Shown in pieces: positions 1-7,063 of a stretch of 8,483 nucleotides of DNA. This DNA comes from Burkholderiales bacterium (GTDB taxonomy: Bacteria > Pseudomonadota > Gammaproteobacteria > Burkholderiales > Usitatibacteraceae), in assembly GCA_017880705.1 (NCBI GenBank), contig JADGRS010000122.1, positions 1 to 8,483 on the forward strand, given 5' to 3'. Under the pieces are notes generated by a model. The model searched no databases. It was not told the DNA's origin and saw only the letters and a list, made by a program, of their open reading frames with translations. Numbering within the stretch: position 1 is the stretch's first letter; each line of letters opens with the position of its first letter. A program made the translations under genes and the position numbers.

Positions 1-1655
1 TCGCGGAGGAGGAGACGACGCCTTTCGTCCTCACCCATGCCGACCGCCTCTCGCGCGGCATCGAGATCCTGGCGCAGAAGTCGACGGAACTGGTGCTCCT
101 CGACCTTTCGCTTCCCGACAGCCACGGGCTCGACACGTTCTCCAAGGTCTACGCCCACTCGCCCAAGGTGCCGATCATCGTGCTCTCCGGGAACGACGAC
201 CAGCAGCTCGCCCTCTACGCGGTGAAGAGCGGCGCGCAGGACTATCTCGTGAAGGGCAAGATCGACCGCGAGCTGCTGATGAAGGCGATGCAGTACTCGA
301 TCGAGAGGAAGCGCTACCAGGAGGAGCTCGAGCGCCAGGCCAACTACGACGCCTTGACGGGGCTGCCCAACCGCCACCTCTTCCACGACCGCCTCAAGCA
401 GGCGGTCTTCGCGCAGCGCAACACGAAGTCGATCGCGGTGGTGTTCATCGACCTCGACCACTTCAAGGTCATCAACGATTCGCTCGGCCACAACTTCGGC
501 GACGAGGTGCTGCGCCACGTGGGCGAGCGCCTCACCGCGGCGGTGCGCGACGGCGACACCGTGGCGCGCCTCGGGGGCGACGAGTTCGTGCTGATCCTGT
601 CCGACCAGACGCGCGAGTGCGTGATCTTCCGCACGATGCGCCGCCTCATCGGCAAGGTGAGCGAGCCGATGATGATCGGCGACCGCGAGCTCAACATCAC
701 GTGCAGCGCCGGAATCAGCCTCTATCCCCAGGACGGGCCGGACGTGCAGACGCTCCTGAAGAACGCCGACGCGGCGATGTACCGCGCCAAGTCCGTGGGG
801 CGCAACACGTTCCAGTTCTTCACGGCCGAGATGAACGAGCTCGCCAACGAGCGCCTTTCGATGGAGCAGGCGCTGCGGCGCGCGATCGAGCGCGACGAGC
901 TGCTGCTGCATTACCAGCCGCGCATGAACCTGCTCACGGGCGAGGTCGACGGCGTCGAGGCGCTGGTGCGCTGGATGCATCCGGTGCGCGGCCTCACCTA
1001 TCCCGACCGCTTCATCTCGCTCGCGGAGGAGACGGGTCTCATCGTCCCGATCGGCGAATGGGTCCTGCGCACGGCGTGCGAGCAGGGACGCGACTGGCGG
1101 CGCGCGGGATTCCGGCCGGTGATCTCGGTGAACCTCTCGGCGCGCCAGCTCTGGGGCGGAGGCCTCGTGCGGCTCGTGGGCGACGTGATCGCCGAGACCG
1201 GCATGGGCGAGCGGCTCGAGCTCGAACTCACCGAGAGCATGGTGATGCACGATGCCGAGAACGTGATCGCGACGATGCAGGGGCTGAAGGCCCTCGGAGT
1301 CCGCCTCTCGGTGGACGACTTCGGGACCGGCTACTCGAGCCTGTCGTATCTCAAGCGCCTGCCGCTCACCGCGCTCAAGATCGACGGCTCGTTCGTGCGC
1401 GACATCTCTAGCGGCGCTCCCGACGAGGGGCTCATCGCGAAGGCGATCATCTCGCTTGCCCACAGCCTGCACCTGCGCGTGATCGCCGAGGGCGTGGAAA
1501 CCGAGGAGCAGCGCGCGTTCCTGAAGGCGCACGCCTGCGACGAGATCCAGGGCTACCTCGTGAGCCGTCCCGTCGCGGCCGTCGAGTGCACGCGCTTCTT
1601 CCCGGCGGCGAGCAAGGCGGGCAGGAAGGATCCGCTCGCGAAGCGCACGCCCTAG
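1..1655 (+). CDS. Response regulator with GGDEF and EAL domains (cyclic-di-GMP enzyme), 5' truncated by window edge
   Basis: The reading frame is open from base 3 to the TAG at 1653-1655, about 550 codons, and has no start inside the window, so the N-terminus is missing. A GTG at 93 is internal, because the sequence before it (FVLTHADRLSRGIEIL) is normal receiver sequence. Domains in order: a partial receiver with phosphoacceptor Asp in LLDLSLPD (codon 102-104), the switch Ser in IVLSGND and the Lys in YLVKGK; a GGDEF diguanylate cyclase domain with intact GGDEF at 573-587 and an inhibitory-site RDGD (RxxD) five residues before it; an EAL phosphodiesterase domain with EAL at 957-965, VNLSARQ, LELTES, DDFGTGYSSL (from 1314), ALKIDGSF, AEGVET and QGYLVSRP. 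All the usual metal and catalytic residues seem present in both enzymatic domains, so it could make and degrade cyclic-di-GMP under control of a phosphorelay. The cognate kinase is not in the window. Its stop overlaps that of convergent cydB. Confidence 0.95.
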   Translation, partial: AEEETTPFVLTHADRLSRGIEILAQKSTELVLLDLSLPDSHGLDTFSKVYAHSPKVPIIVLSGNDDQQLALYAVKSGAQDYLVKGKIDRELLMKAMQYSIERKRYQEELERQANYDALTGLPNRHLFHDRLKQAVFAQRNTKSIAVVFIDLDHFKVINDSLGHNFGDEVLRHVGERLTAAVRDGDTVARLGGDEFVLILSDQTRECVIFRTMRRLIGKVSEPMMIGDRELNITCSAGISLYPQDGPDVQTLLKNADAAMYRAKSVGRNTFQFFTAEMNELANERLSMEQALRRAIERDELLLHYQPRMNLLTGEVDGVEALVRWMHPVRGLTYPDRFISLAEETGLIVPIGEWVLRTACEQGRDWRRAGFRPVISVNLSARQLWGGGLVRLVGDVIAETGMGERLELELTESMVMHDAENVIATMQGLKALGVRLSVDDFGTGYSSLSYLKRLPLTALKIDGSFVRDISSGAPDEGLIAKAIISLAHSLHLRVIAEGVETEEQRAFLKAHACDEIQGYLVSRPVAAVECTRFFPAASKAGRKDPLAKRTP

Positions 1656-2638
1656 TCGTAGAGATCGGCCTTCGCCTTGCCGCCGAAGATGCGGTACGAA
1701 AGGATCGTGTAGCCGACGATGAACGGCAGCACGATCACGGCGCCCAGGAACAATGCCCTCAGCGCCGTGGGATGCGCCGCGGCGTCCCAGAGGGTGAGGC
1801 GGTCGATCACCACGAAGGGAAAGATGCTGTAGGCGAGCCCCAGGAACGCGATCGCGAAGATCGCGACCGCCGCGCAGAAGGGCTTTGCGTCCTGGCCCTT
1901 GCCGCTGCGACGCGCCGCGCTCGTCCAGCGCCAGACCATGAATCCCGCCGCGAGAGTAGCCGCCGGAAAGATCATGAGCCACAGCGTGCGCGGGAAATCG
2001 AACCATTTGTCGCGCACCGTTTCGCTCACGAGAGGCGTGGCGAGGCTCACCAGACCCACGCCGAGCGCGACCCACAGGAGCCCCCAGCGCGCCCAGCCGA
2101 GCGCCTTCCTCTGCAACTCGCCCTCGGTCTTGAGAATGAGCCAGGTCGCGCCGAGGAGCACGTAGCCGCCGCAGAGGCTCGCGCCGACCATGAGCGCGAA
2201 TGCCCAGTAGCCGAAGCCGCGTTCGAAGCCCGTGATGTAGCGCCCGAGCATCACGCCCTGGCAGAAGGCCGCGATGAAGGAGCCCGCCCAGAAGAGCCAG
2301 TTCCACAGGTCGCGATGCCAGCCTTGCGCCTTCACGCGCAGCTCGAACGCTACGCCGCGCAGCATGAGGCCGACGAGCATCGCGACGACCGGAAGATAGA
2401 GCGCGCCCAGCACGACACCGTGGGCGATCGGAAATGCGGCGAGGAGGATGCCGATCCCCAGCACGAGCCACGTCTCGTTTGCATCCCAGAACGGCCCGAT
2501 GGACGCGACCATCGTCGATTGCTCCGGGGCGCTCGCCGCCGGCATCAGCATGCCGACGCCGAGGTCGTAGCCATCGAGGACCACGTACGCGAGGACCGAG
2601 GCGCCCATCAGGAACATGAAGACGAGGGGCAGGTCCAT
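1652..2638 (-). CDS. cydB: Cytochrome bd-type quinol oxidase subunit II (CydB/CioB)
   Basis: 328 residues, mostly hydrophobic, with about eight predicted membrane helices. This is the usual length for subunit II of the short CIO-type oxidase. CydB hallmarks are visible: LDGYDLGVG at residues 21-29, WDANETWLV at 51-59 (family WDGNEVWL) and RGVAFELR at 94-101. Subunit II pairs with CydA in the inner membrane to stabilise the haem-bearing subunit of an enzyme that oxidises quinol and reduces oxygen to water. The ATG at 2638 lies 3 bp past the cydA stop and has a GGAG ribosome site, so the two are co-transcribed and probably translationally coupled. No small cydX-type gene follows: the TAG of cydB is embedded in the stop of the convergent GGDEF-EAL gene (shared CTAG at 1652-1655), leaving no room. 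Confidence 0.96.
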   Translation of the reverse strand: MDLPLVFMFLMGASVLAYVVLDGYDLGVGMLMPAASAPEQSTMVASIGPFWDANETWLVLGIGILLAAFPIAHGVVLGALYLPVVAMLVGLMLRGVAFELRVKAQGWHRDLWNWLFWAGSFIAAFCQGVMLGRYITGFERGFGYWAFALMVGASLCGGYVLLGATWLILKTEGELQRKALGWARWGLLWVALGVGLVSLATPLVSETVRDKWFDFPRTLWLMIFPAATLAAGFMVWRWTSAARRSGKGQDAKPFCAAVAIFAIAFLGLAYSIFPFVVIDRLTLWDAAAHPTALRALFLGAVIVLPFIVGYTILSYRIFGGKAKADLYD

Positions 2639-2641
2639 GGG

Positions 2642-3994
2642 TTACTCCGCGGCTCGCGCGAGCGGGATCGCCGCCGCGGCGGCGGACGGATCGTCGGGCG
2701 CCGCGCCCTGGCCCGCGAGGTGCGTGAGGACGATCATGTAGGCGATGAAGAGCGTCGCATACGTGAGGATGTATCCGGTGAGGCTCGCGCCGAGCTCGGC
2801 GCCCGAGATTTCGCCCACCGCATCCTTCGTGCGCAGCACGCCCGTCACGAGCCACGGCTGGCGCCCCATTTCCGTCGTGATCCATCCCGCTAGGGTCGCG
2901 CCCCATCCCGAGAACGTGAACGCGGCGAAGGTCCACAGCAGCCACCGGGGCGCGGCGCGCCCGCGGCGCATCGCCCAGAGGCCGAACCAGGACACCACGA
3001 GCATCAGCACGCCTAGGCCCACCATCGCGCGGAACGAGAAGAAGAGCGGCGCCACGGCAGGCCGGTCGAGCGCGAACGCATCGATGCCCTTCAGCTCCCC
3101 GCGCGCGTCGTGCGTGAGGATGAGGCTCGCGCCGTAGGGAAGCTCGATCGAGTAGTCGTTGCGCCGCTTTTCCTCGTCGGGAATCGCGAAAAGGACGAGA
3201 GGCGCCCCGCGCTCGGTGTGCCACAGCGCTTCCATGGCGGCGATCTTCGCCGGTTGGTGCTTCAGGGTATTGAGGCCATGCTGGTCCCCGACGAACATCT
3301 GGACCGGCACGAGCACCGCCGCGATGGTGATGCCGGCACGCAACGTTGTCGCCGCGCTGGTGTCGAATGGGGCCCGCAGCAGCCGCCACGCCGAGAGGCC
3401 GGCGACGACGAACGAGGCGGTGAGGCCCGAGGCGATCAACATGTGGGCGAGGCGGTACGGAAAGGAGGGATTGAAGATGACCGCCATCCAGTCGGCGGCG
3501 ATCCATTGGCCGTCGGCGAACACGTGCCCCGCCGGGGTCTGCATCCACGAGTTGAGCGCGAGAATCCAGAAGGCGGAGACAATCGTCCCGCACGCGACGA
3601 CGAGGGCCGAAGTGATGTGCAGCCAGTCGGGCACGCGGTTCATTCCGAAGAGCATGATTCCGAGGAAGGTCGCCTCGAGGAAGAAAGCGGTGAGCACCTC
3701 GAACGACAGGAGCGGTCCGGCGATGGCTCCCACGGTCGTCATGTACCTCGGCCAGTTGGTGCCGAACTGGAAGCTCATGGTCACGCCGGTCACCACGCCC
3801 ATCGCGAAGGTGAGCGCGAAGATCTTGAGCCAGAGCTTGTACGTCGCGAGCCACGCCGGATCGCGTGTGCGCTGGTAGAGGATGCGGAAGCCGACGAGGT
3901 ACCACGCGAGCGCGATGGTCAGCGAGGGGAAGAGAATGTGGAACCCGATGTTCAGGCCGAACTGGGCACGCGCTAGGACGAGAGCGTCTTCCAC
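2642..3994 (-). CDS. cydA: Cytochrome bd-type quinol oxidase subunit I (CydA/CioA), short Q-loop type
   Basis: 450 residues, shorter than the roughly 520 of E. coli CydA, which fits the short-Q-loop (CIO) type. Residues known in E. coli to bind haem or quinol are present: His19 and His184 (E. coli H19, H186), Glu99 and Glu107 in SFEVLTAFFLEATF, Lys250 and Glu255 in the Q-loop (KIAAME; E. coli K252, E257), Arg322 and Met324 in SFRAM (E. coli R391, M393) and the GRQPW signature at 377-381. The protein should oxidise quinol in the inner membrane and reduce oxygen without pumping protons. The start is GTG at 3994; choosing it puts the first haem ligand at residue 19 exactly as in E. coli. No good Shine-Dalgarno precedes it. 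First gene of a cydAB pair, divergent from the kdpD-like gene. Whether it is cyanide-insensitive cannot be told from sequence. The Ala/Pro-rich C-terminal tail (about 430-450) is unconserved. Confidence 0.96.
   Translation of the reverse strand: MEDALVLARAQFGLNIGFHILFPSLTIALAWYLVGFRILYQRTRDPAWLATYKLWLKIFALTFAMGVVTGVTMSFQFGTNWPRYMTTVGAIAGPLLSFEVLTAFFLEATFLGIMLFGMNRVPDWLHITSALVVACGTIVSAFWILALNSWMQTPAGHVFADGQWIAADWMAVIFNPSFPYRLAHMLIASGLTASFVVAGLSAWRLLRAPFDTSAATTLRAGITIAAVLVPVQMFVGDQHGLNTLKHQPAKIAAMEALWHTERGAPLVLFAIPDEEKRRNDYSIELPYGASLILTHDARGELKGIDAFALDRPAVAPLFFSFRAMVGLGVLMLVVSWFGLWAMRRGRAAPRWLLWTFAAFTFSGWGATLAGWITTEMGRQPWLVTGVLRTKDAVGEISGAELGASLTGYILTYATLFIAYMIVLTHLAGQGAAPDDPSAAAAAIPLARAAE
2645..2648 (-). 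promoter_or_regulatory. Ribosome binding site of cydB inside the end of cydA
   Basis: GGAG on the minus strand directly abuts the cydA TAA and lies 6 nt before the cydB ATG. Ribosomes ending cydA sit on this site, which suggests translational coupling of the two subunits. Confidence 0.7.
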
Positions 3995-4022
3995 GGGAAT
4001 CCACGGCAGCGTCGGAGTTTCG

Positions 4023-4028
4023 ATTGTA
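4023..4028 (-). promoter_or_regulatory. Candidate -10 box of cydAB
   Basis: TACAAT on the minus strand, a close match to TATAAT, would place transcription start near 4016, about 22 nt before the cydA GTG. No convincing -35 sits 16-18 nt upstream (the hexamer there is CGATTT), so the promoter may need an activator. It lies about 15 bp from the oppositely oriented -10 of the kdpD-like gene. Confidence 0.35.
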
Positions 4029-4043
4029 GACCAGTCGCTAGGC

Positions 4044-4049
4044 TAAAAT
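4044..4049 (+). promoter_or_regulatory. Candidate -10 box of the kdpD-like gene, possibly giving a leaderless mRNA
   Basis: TAAAAT ends 5 nt before the ATG at 4055. Transcription normally starts 6-7 nt after the -10, which is at or next to the start codon, and no Shine-Dalgarno is visible. The nearest TTG-type -35 (TTGTAG at 4024-4029) has a poor 14-nt spacer and overlaps the cydA -10 on the other strand. Confidence 0.4.
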
Positions 4050-4054
4050 CGCTC

Positions 4055-6538
4055 ATGAACGATCCGAGTCATCCGCCCACGAGCGCTCCCGCCACGGCCG
4101 CGCCGCCGCGCCTGCCCACGGCGGCGGACGACCCGCCGCAACGCGGCAAGCTCAAGATCTTCTTCGGCGCGTTTCCCGGCGCGGGCAAGACCAACGCGAT
4201 GCTCACCGCGGCGCAACGCATGCGCGAGTCGGGACGCGACGTCGTGGCCGGCGTGGTCGACAGCCACGAAAGCGCCGACCGCGTGCTGCTCGACGGCTTC
4301 GAGACGTTGCCGTCACCCGCGATCGACGGCGGCGGTCGCGCGGTGGAGCTCGATCTCGACGCGGCGCTGGCGAGGCACCCCCAGGTCATTCTCATCGATG
4401 ACCTGGCCCACGCGAACCCGGCGGGGTCGCGCCACCCGAAGCGCTGGAACGACGCCGCCGAGCTCCTGTCGCGCGGCATCGACGTGTTCACGACGATGAG
4501 CGTGCAGCACCTCGAGAGCCTCAACGACGTCGTGGGCGAGATCACCGGAATCCGCGAGCCGGAGACCGTGCCGGATACGTTCTTCGACTCCGCCGATGAG
4601 ACGGTGATGGTCGACATGTCGGCCGACGAGCTGCTGGTGCGCCTGCAGGAGGGCAAGGTTCACGTCGGCGATTCGGAGAAGGGCGTCGAGGGCACCTTCT
4701 TCAGCAAGGGCTGCCTCCTCGCGCTGCGCGAGATCGCGCTGCGGCGCACCGCCGACGTGGTCGAGGAGGAGGTGCAGAAGTACCGCATCGACAAGGCGAT
4801 CGATGCCGTGTGGAAGACGCAGGAGCACCTGCTGTGCTGCATCGGCCCGGGGCCGGGCTCGGAGCATGTCGTGAGGAGCGCCGCGCGGCTGGCGAAGCAG
4901 CTCGACGCGCGCTGGACCGCGGTCTACGTGGAGACGCCTCGGCTGCAGCGCCTGCCGGTGGCCGAGCGCGGGCGCATCCTGAAGGTCGTGAGCCTCGCCG
5001 AGACGCTGGGGGCGAAGACCGCGATCCTCACGGGGCGCGGCGTCTGCGAAGCGATCGTCGACTATTCGGGAGAGAACAACATCGCGCGCGTCGTGGTGGG
5101 AAGGAGCAGGCCGCAGCGCTTCGCCTTCAGGCGAAGCATGAGCGACCAGATCGCGTCGTCCTCGGATAGCCTCGACGTGATCGAGATCGGCCGCGGTGGG
5201 ACCGACGCCGGCACCCAAGTGCAGGCGCCCACCTTCAATGCCGCCGACGTCGAGAGCAGCCGCGCAGGCGAGAAGCGCGTGCGCTACGTGTGGACCGTCG
5301 TCGCATGCGCCCTCACCACCGCCGTCGCGAGCGCGATCTACCCGAACATCGAGCTGGCGACGATCGTCACCTTCTTCATGCTGAATGTGGTGCTTCTGGC
5401 GGTGAAGTGGGGCAGGGGACCCGCGATCCTCGCCGCGGTACTTAACGTCTTCGCGTTCGATTTCTTCTTCGTGCCGCCGCGCTTCTCGTTCATGGTGGCC
5501 GACATCCAGTACCTCCTCACTTTCGGCGTGATGCTCACGGCGGGAATCCTCATCGGACAGCTCGCCGGGCAGCTGCGCTTCCAGGCGCGCGTCGCCTCGC
5601 ACCGCGAGAAGCGCGCGCGCATGCTCTACGAGTTCGCGCGCGACCTCGCGCAGCTGGGCACGACGTCCCGGGTGATCGAGACCACCGAGGAATTCATGTC
5701 GCGCCAGTTCAAGGCGCGCGTCGCGGTGCTGGTGCCCGATGCCATGGGCACGCTCGGCTCGCCGACGGGACGCGGCATGACCAATCCCTTCGACAGCACG
5801 GCCGCGCAGTGGGCGTTCGACCAGGCGCAATCGGCGGGCATGGGCACCGATACGCTCGCGGGCAACGAGTACCTCTTTCTGCCGCTCAGGTCGCCCACGC
5901 TCACCCGGGGCGTGCTCGCGGTGCGGCCCGAGCGCACGCGCGACCTCTTCATCCCCGAGCAGCGCCACCAGTTCGAGATCTTTGCCGCGCTCGTGGCGAC
6001 GGCCCTGGAGCGCGTGCACTACGTGAACGTCGCCCGGGACGCGATGCTCATGGCGGGCATCCAGAGCGGCGAGGTCGAGCTCGAGCTCGAGCGCCGCTCG
6101 ATCGCCGACATCGTCGACGCGGCGCTGCGCTCGCTGGGCGCGGTGCTCTCCAAGCACAAGGTCGAAGTGAGCCTCGCGCCCGACCTGCCTCAGGTTCCCC
6201 TCGACGCGGCGCTCATGCAGCGCGTCTTCGTGAGCCTTGCCGGCAATGTGGCGAAGCACACGCCTTCCGGAACCCACCTCGCCATCGCCGCGCGCGAGAT
6301 CGGCGGCGATGTCGAGGTGAGCTTCGAGGACGACGGGCCTGGCCTTCCCCGGGGGCGCGAGGAGGAGATCTTCGAATCGTTCACTCGCGGCGAAAAGCAG
6401 GCGACCCGGCGCGGCGCCGGGCTGGGGCTCGCGATCAGCCGCGCGATCGTCACGGCCCATGGCGGCACCATCCGCGCGCAGATGCCCGAGTCGGGCAAGG
6501 GCGCGCGCATCGTGATCACGCTGCCGCTGCGGCGCTAG
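4055..6538 (+). CDS. kdpD: KdpD-like sensor protein lacking the DHp phosphoacceptor domain
   Basis: 827 residues; KdpD is usually about 890-900. Order seen: N-terminal KdpD domain (about 30-240) with P-loop GAFPGAGKT at 38-46, Walker-B-like LIDDLAHAN (family usually DELAHTN), GSRHPKRW and VQHLESLNDVV; USP-like domain (about 255-378); four closely spaced membrane helices (about 411-505); GAF domain (about 535-650); then the ATP-binding CA domain with N-box GNVAKHTPSGT (730-740), DDGPG (759-763), IFESFTRG (772-779) and GAGLGL (787-792). Between ERVHYVNVARDA and IQSGEV (residues 652-674) a normal KdpD has some 70-80 residues including SHDLRTPL and its phosphorylated His. Here they are absent with the frame intact. 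Standard KdpD phosphorylates KdpE to induce the KdpFABC potassium pump; this one cannot autophosphorylate in the usual way, and no kdpE or kdpFABC is in view. The start is the ATG at 4055; the first 30 Pro/Ala-rich residues are variable. Its stop shares CTAG with the convergent gene. Confidence 0.9.
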   Translation: MNDPSHPPTSAPATAAPPRLPTAADDPPQRGKLKIFFGAFPGAGKTNAMLTAAQRMRESGRDVVAGVVDSHESADRVLLDGFETLPSPAIDGGGRAVELDLDAALARHPQVILIDDLAHANPAGSRHPKRWNDAAELLSRGIDVFTTMSVQHLESLNDVVGEITGIREPETVPDTFFDSADETVMVDMSADELLVRLQEGKVHVGDSEKGVEGTFFSKGCLLALREIALRRTADVVEEEVQKYRIDKAIDAVWKTQEHLLCCIGPGPGSEHVVRSAARLAKQLDARWTAVYVETPRLQRLPVAERGRILKVVSLAETLGAKTAILTGRGVCEAIVDYSGENNIARVVVGRSRPQRFAFRRSMSDQIASSSDSLDVIEIGRGGTDAGTQVQAPTFNAADVESSRAGEKRVRYVWTVVACALTTAVASAIYPNIELATIVTFFMLNVVLLAVKWGRGPAILAAVLNVFAFDFFFVPPRFSFMVADIQYLLTFGVMLTAGILIGQLAGQLRFQARVASHREKRARMLYEFARDLAQLGTTSRVIETTEEFMSRQFKARVAVLVPDAMGTLGSPTGRGMTNPFDSTAAQWAFDQAQSAGMGTDTLAGNEYLFLPLRSPTLTRGVLAVRPERTRDLFIPEQRHQFEIFAALVATALERVHYVNVARDAMLMAGIQSGEVELELERRSIADIVDAALRSLGAVLSKHKVEVSLAPDLPQVPLDAALMQRVFVSLAGNVAKHTPSGTHLAIAAREIGGDVEVSFEDDGPGLPRGREEEIFESFTRGEKQATRRGAGLGLAISRAIVTAHGGTIRAQMPESGKGARIVITLPLRR

Positions 6539-7047
6539 AAGCGCGAGCCTCCGAGGATCGAGTCGACGTCGCAGGTCTCGCGGCCGTTCAGCTTGATCGC
6601 GAGCCGGATCGACATCTCGTTCGGCGTGGCGAGGAGCTTCTGCATCACGAAGGATCCCGTCTTGCCGTCGCTGCAGTCGTAGTTGCCCGTCCACTGCGGG
6701 CGGAAGCGATCGTCGTTGTAGGTGCCGACGTAGGTGCACGTGAGGCCGGTGATCGCCGTCTCGTCGATGCCCATGATCGCGTTCGGCCGGTCGAAGCTCA
6801 CCGCATACTGGGCATAGGTGCCATGGATGCCGTTGTTCTGCACAGCGGAGCAGTTGCTGCGATTCTCGAGGTTCGCGCCGTTCCAGATGCCCTGCAGAAG
6901 GTTGCGCGGGTCCGCGTCGGCGTTGCGCGCCAGCGGGTTGGGAACGTCCTGCGCGAGCGCGGGAAGTGTCGTCAGCGCGATTGCGGCGATTGCGGCGAGT
7001 GCGCGGTGGCGCTTACCCGATAAGATCGTGATCAACGGAGCATTCAT
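6535..7047 (-). CDS. Secreted four-cysteine protein of unknown function
   Basis: 170 residues from the ATG at 7047. The N-terminus is a clear signal peptide: basic GKRHR at 11-15, a hydrophobic Ala/Ile/Leu stretch at 16-30, and likely cleavage after ALA (about residue 32). The mature part, about 138 residues, has exactly four cysteines (66, 104, 125, 159), which could form two disulfides in the periplasm. It ends in alternating polar/hydrophobic segments (GSFVMQKL, MSIRLAIKL, then GRETCDVDSILGGSRF) suggesting a small beta-sheet fold, with paired GIWNGA and GTYNDD / WTGNYDCSDG patches. I do not recognise the family. Upstream in-frame ATGs at 7065 and 7074 would lengthen the n-region and overlap the divergent cupin gene; 7047 gives the more normal signal peptide. 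A GGA sits 5 nt before this ATG, a weak ribosome site. A 9-bp near-repeat encodes part of the signal peptide. Confidence 0.75.
   Translation of the reverse strand: MNAPLITILSGKRHRALAAIAAIALTTLPALAQDVPNPLARNADADPRNLLQGIWNGANLENRSNCSAVQNNGIHGTYAQYAVSFDRPNAIMGIDETAITGLTCTYVGTYNDDRFRPQWTGNYDCSDGKTGSFVMQKLLATPNEMSIRLAIKLNGRETCDVDSILGGSRF
6977..7003. repeat. Three 9-bp tandem units in the signal-peptide coding region
   Basis: GCGATTGCG occurs twice in tandem, followed by GCGAGTGCG with one mismatch. Read on the minus strand they encode part of the Ala/Ile-rich hydrophobic core of the secreted protein's signal peptide. Because the unit is 9 bp, gain or loss of a unit would keep frame and change only the core length. 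Confidence 0.7.
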
Positions 7048-7063
7048 CACTATCCATTGTCCC

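Noticed and set aside
617..1411. 264-codon frame overlapping the GGDEF-EAL gene in another phase
   Set aside because: Arg/Ala/Gly-rich out-of-frame reading of a conserved two-domain enzyme.
1586..2893. 435-codon plus-strand frame over cydB and the end of cydA
   Set aside because: Low-complexity Arg/Glu/His/Ala-rich product antisense to a well-supported cydB; a compositional shadow.
3110..3976. 288-codon and 239-codon plus-strand frames over cydA
   Set aside because: Antisense to CydA, which has every expected ligand residue in place; the products resemble no protein family.
6041..6058. A frameshift as the cause of the missing DHp domain
   Set aside because: The reading frame is the same on both sides of the junction, with normal GAF and CA motifs, so this is an in-frame absence and not a shift.
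6655..6670. A phosphoacceptor histidine or DHp remnant displaced downstream of the kdpD-like gene
   Set aside because: The bases after 6538 encode the secreted protein on the other strand, and no SHDLRTP-type sequence is seen in the kdpD-like frame or in the listed overlapping frames.
4313..6739. 808-codon open frame antisense to the kdpD-like gene
   Set aside because: The product is Arg/His/Ala/Glu-rich without recognisable domains, and it lies opposite a gene with clear KdpD motifs. Long antisense frames are a common by-product of GC-rich codon use.
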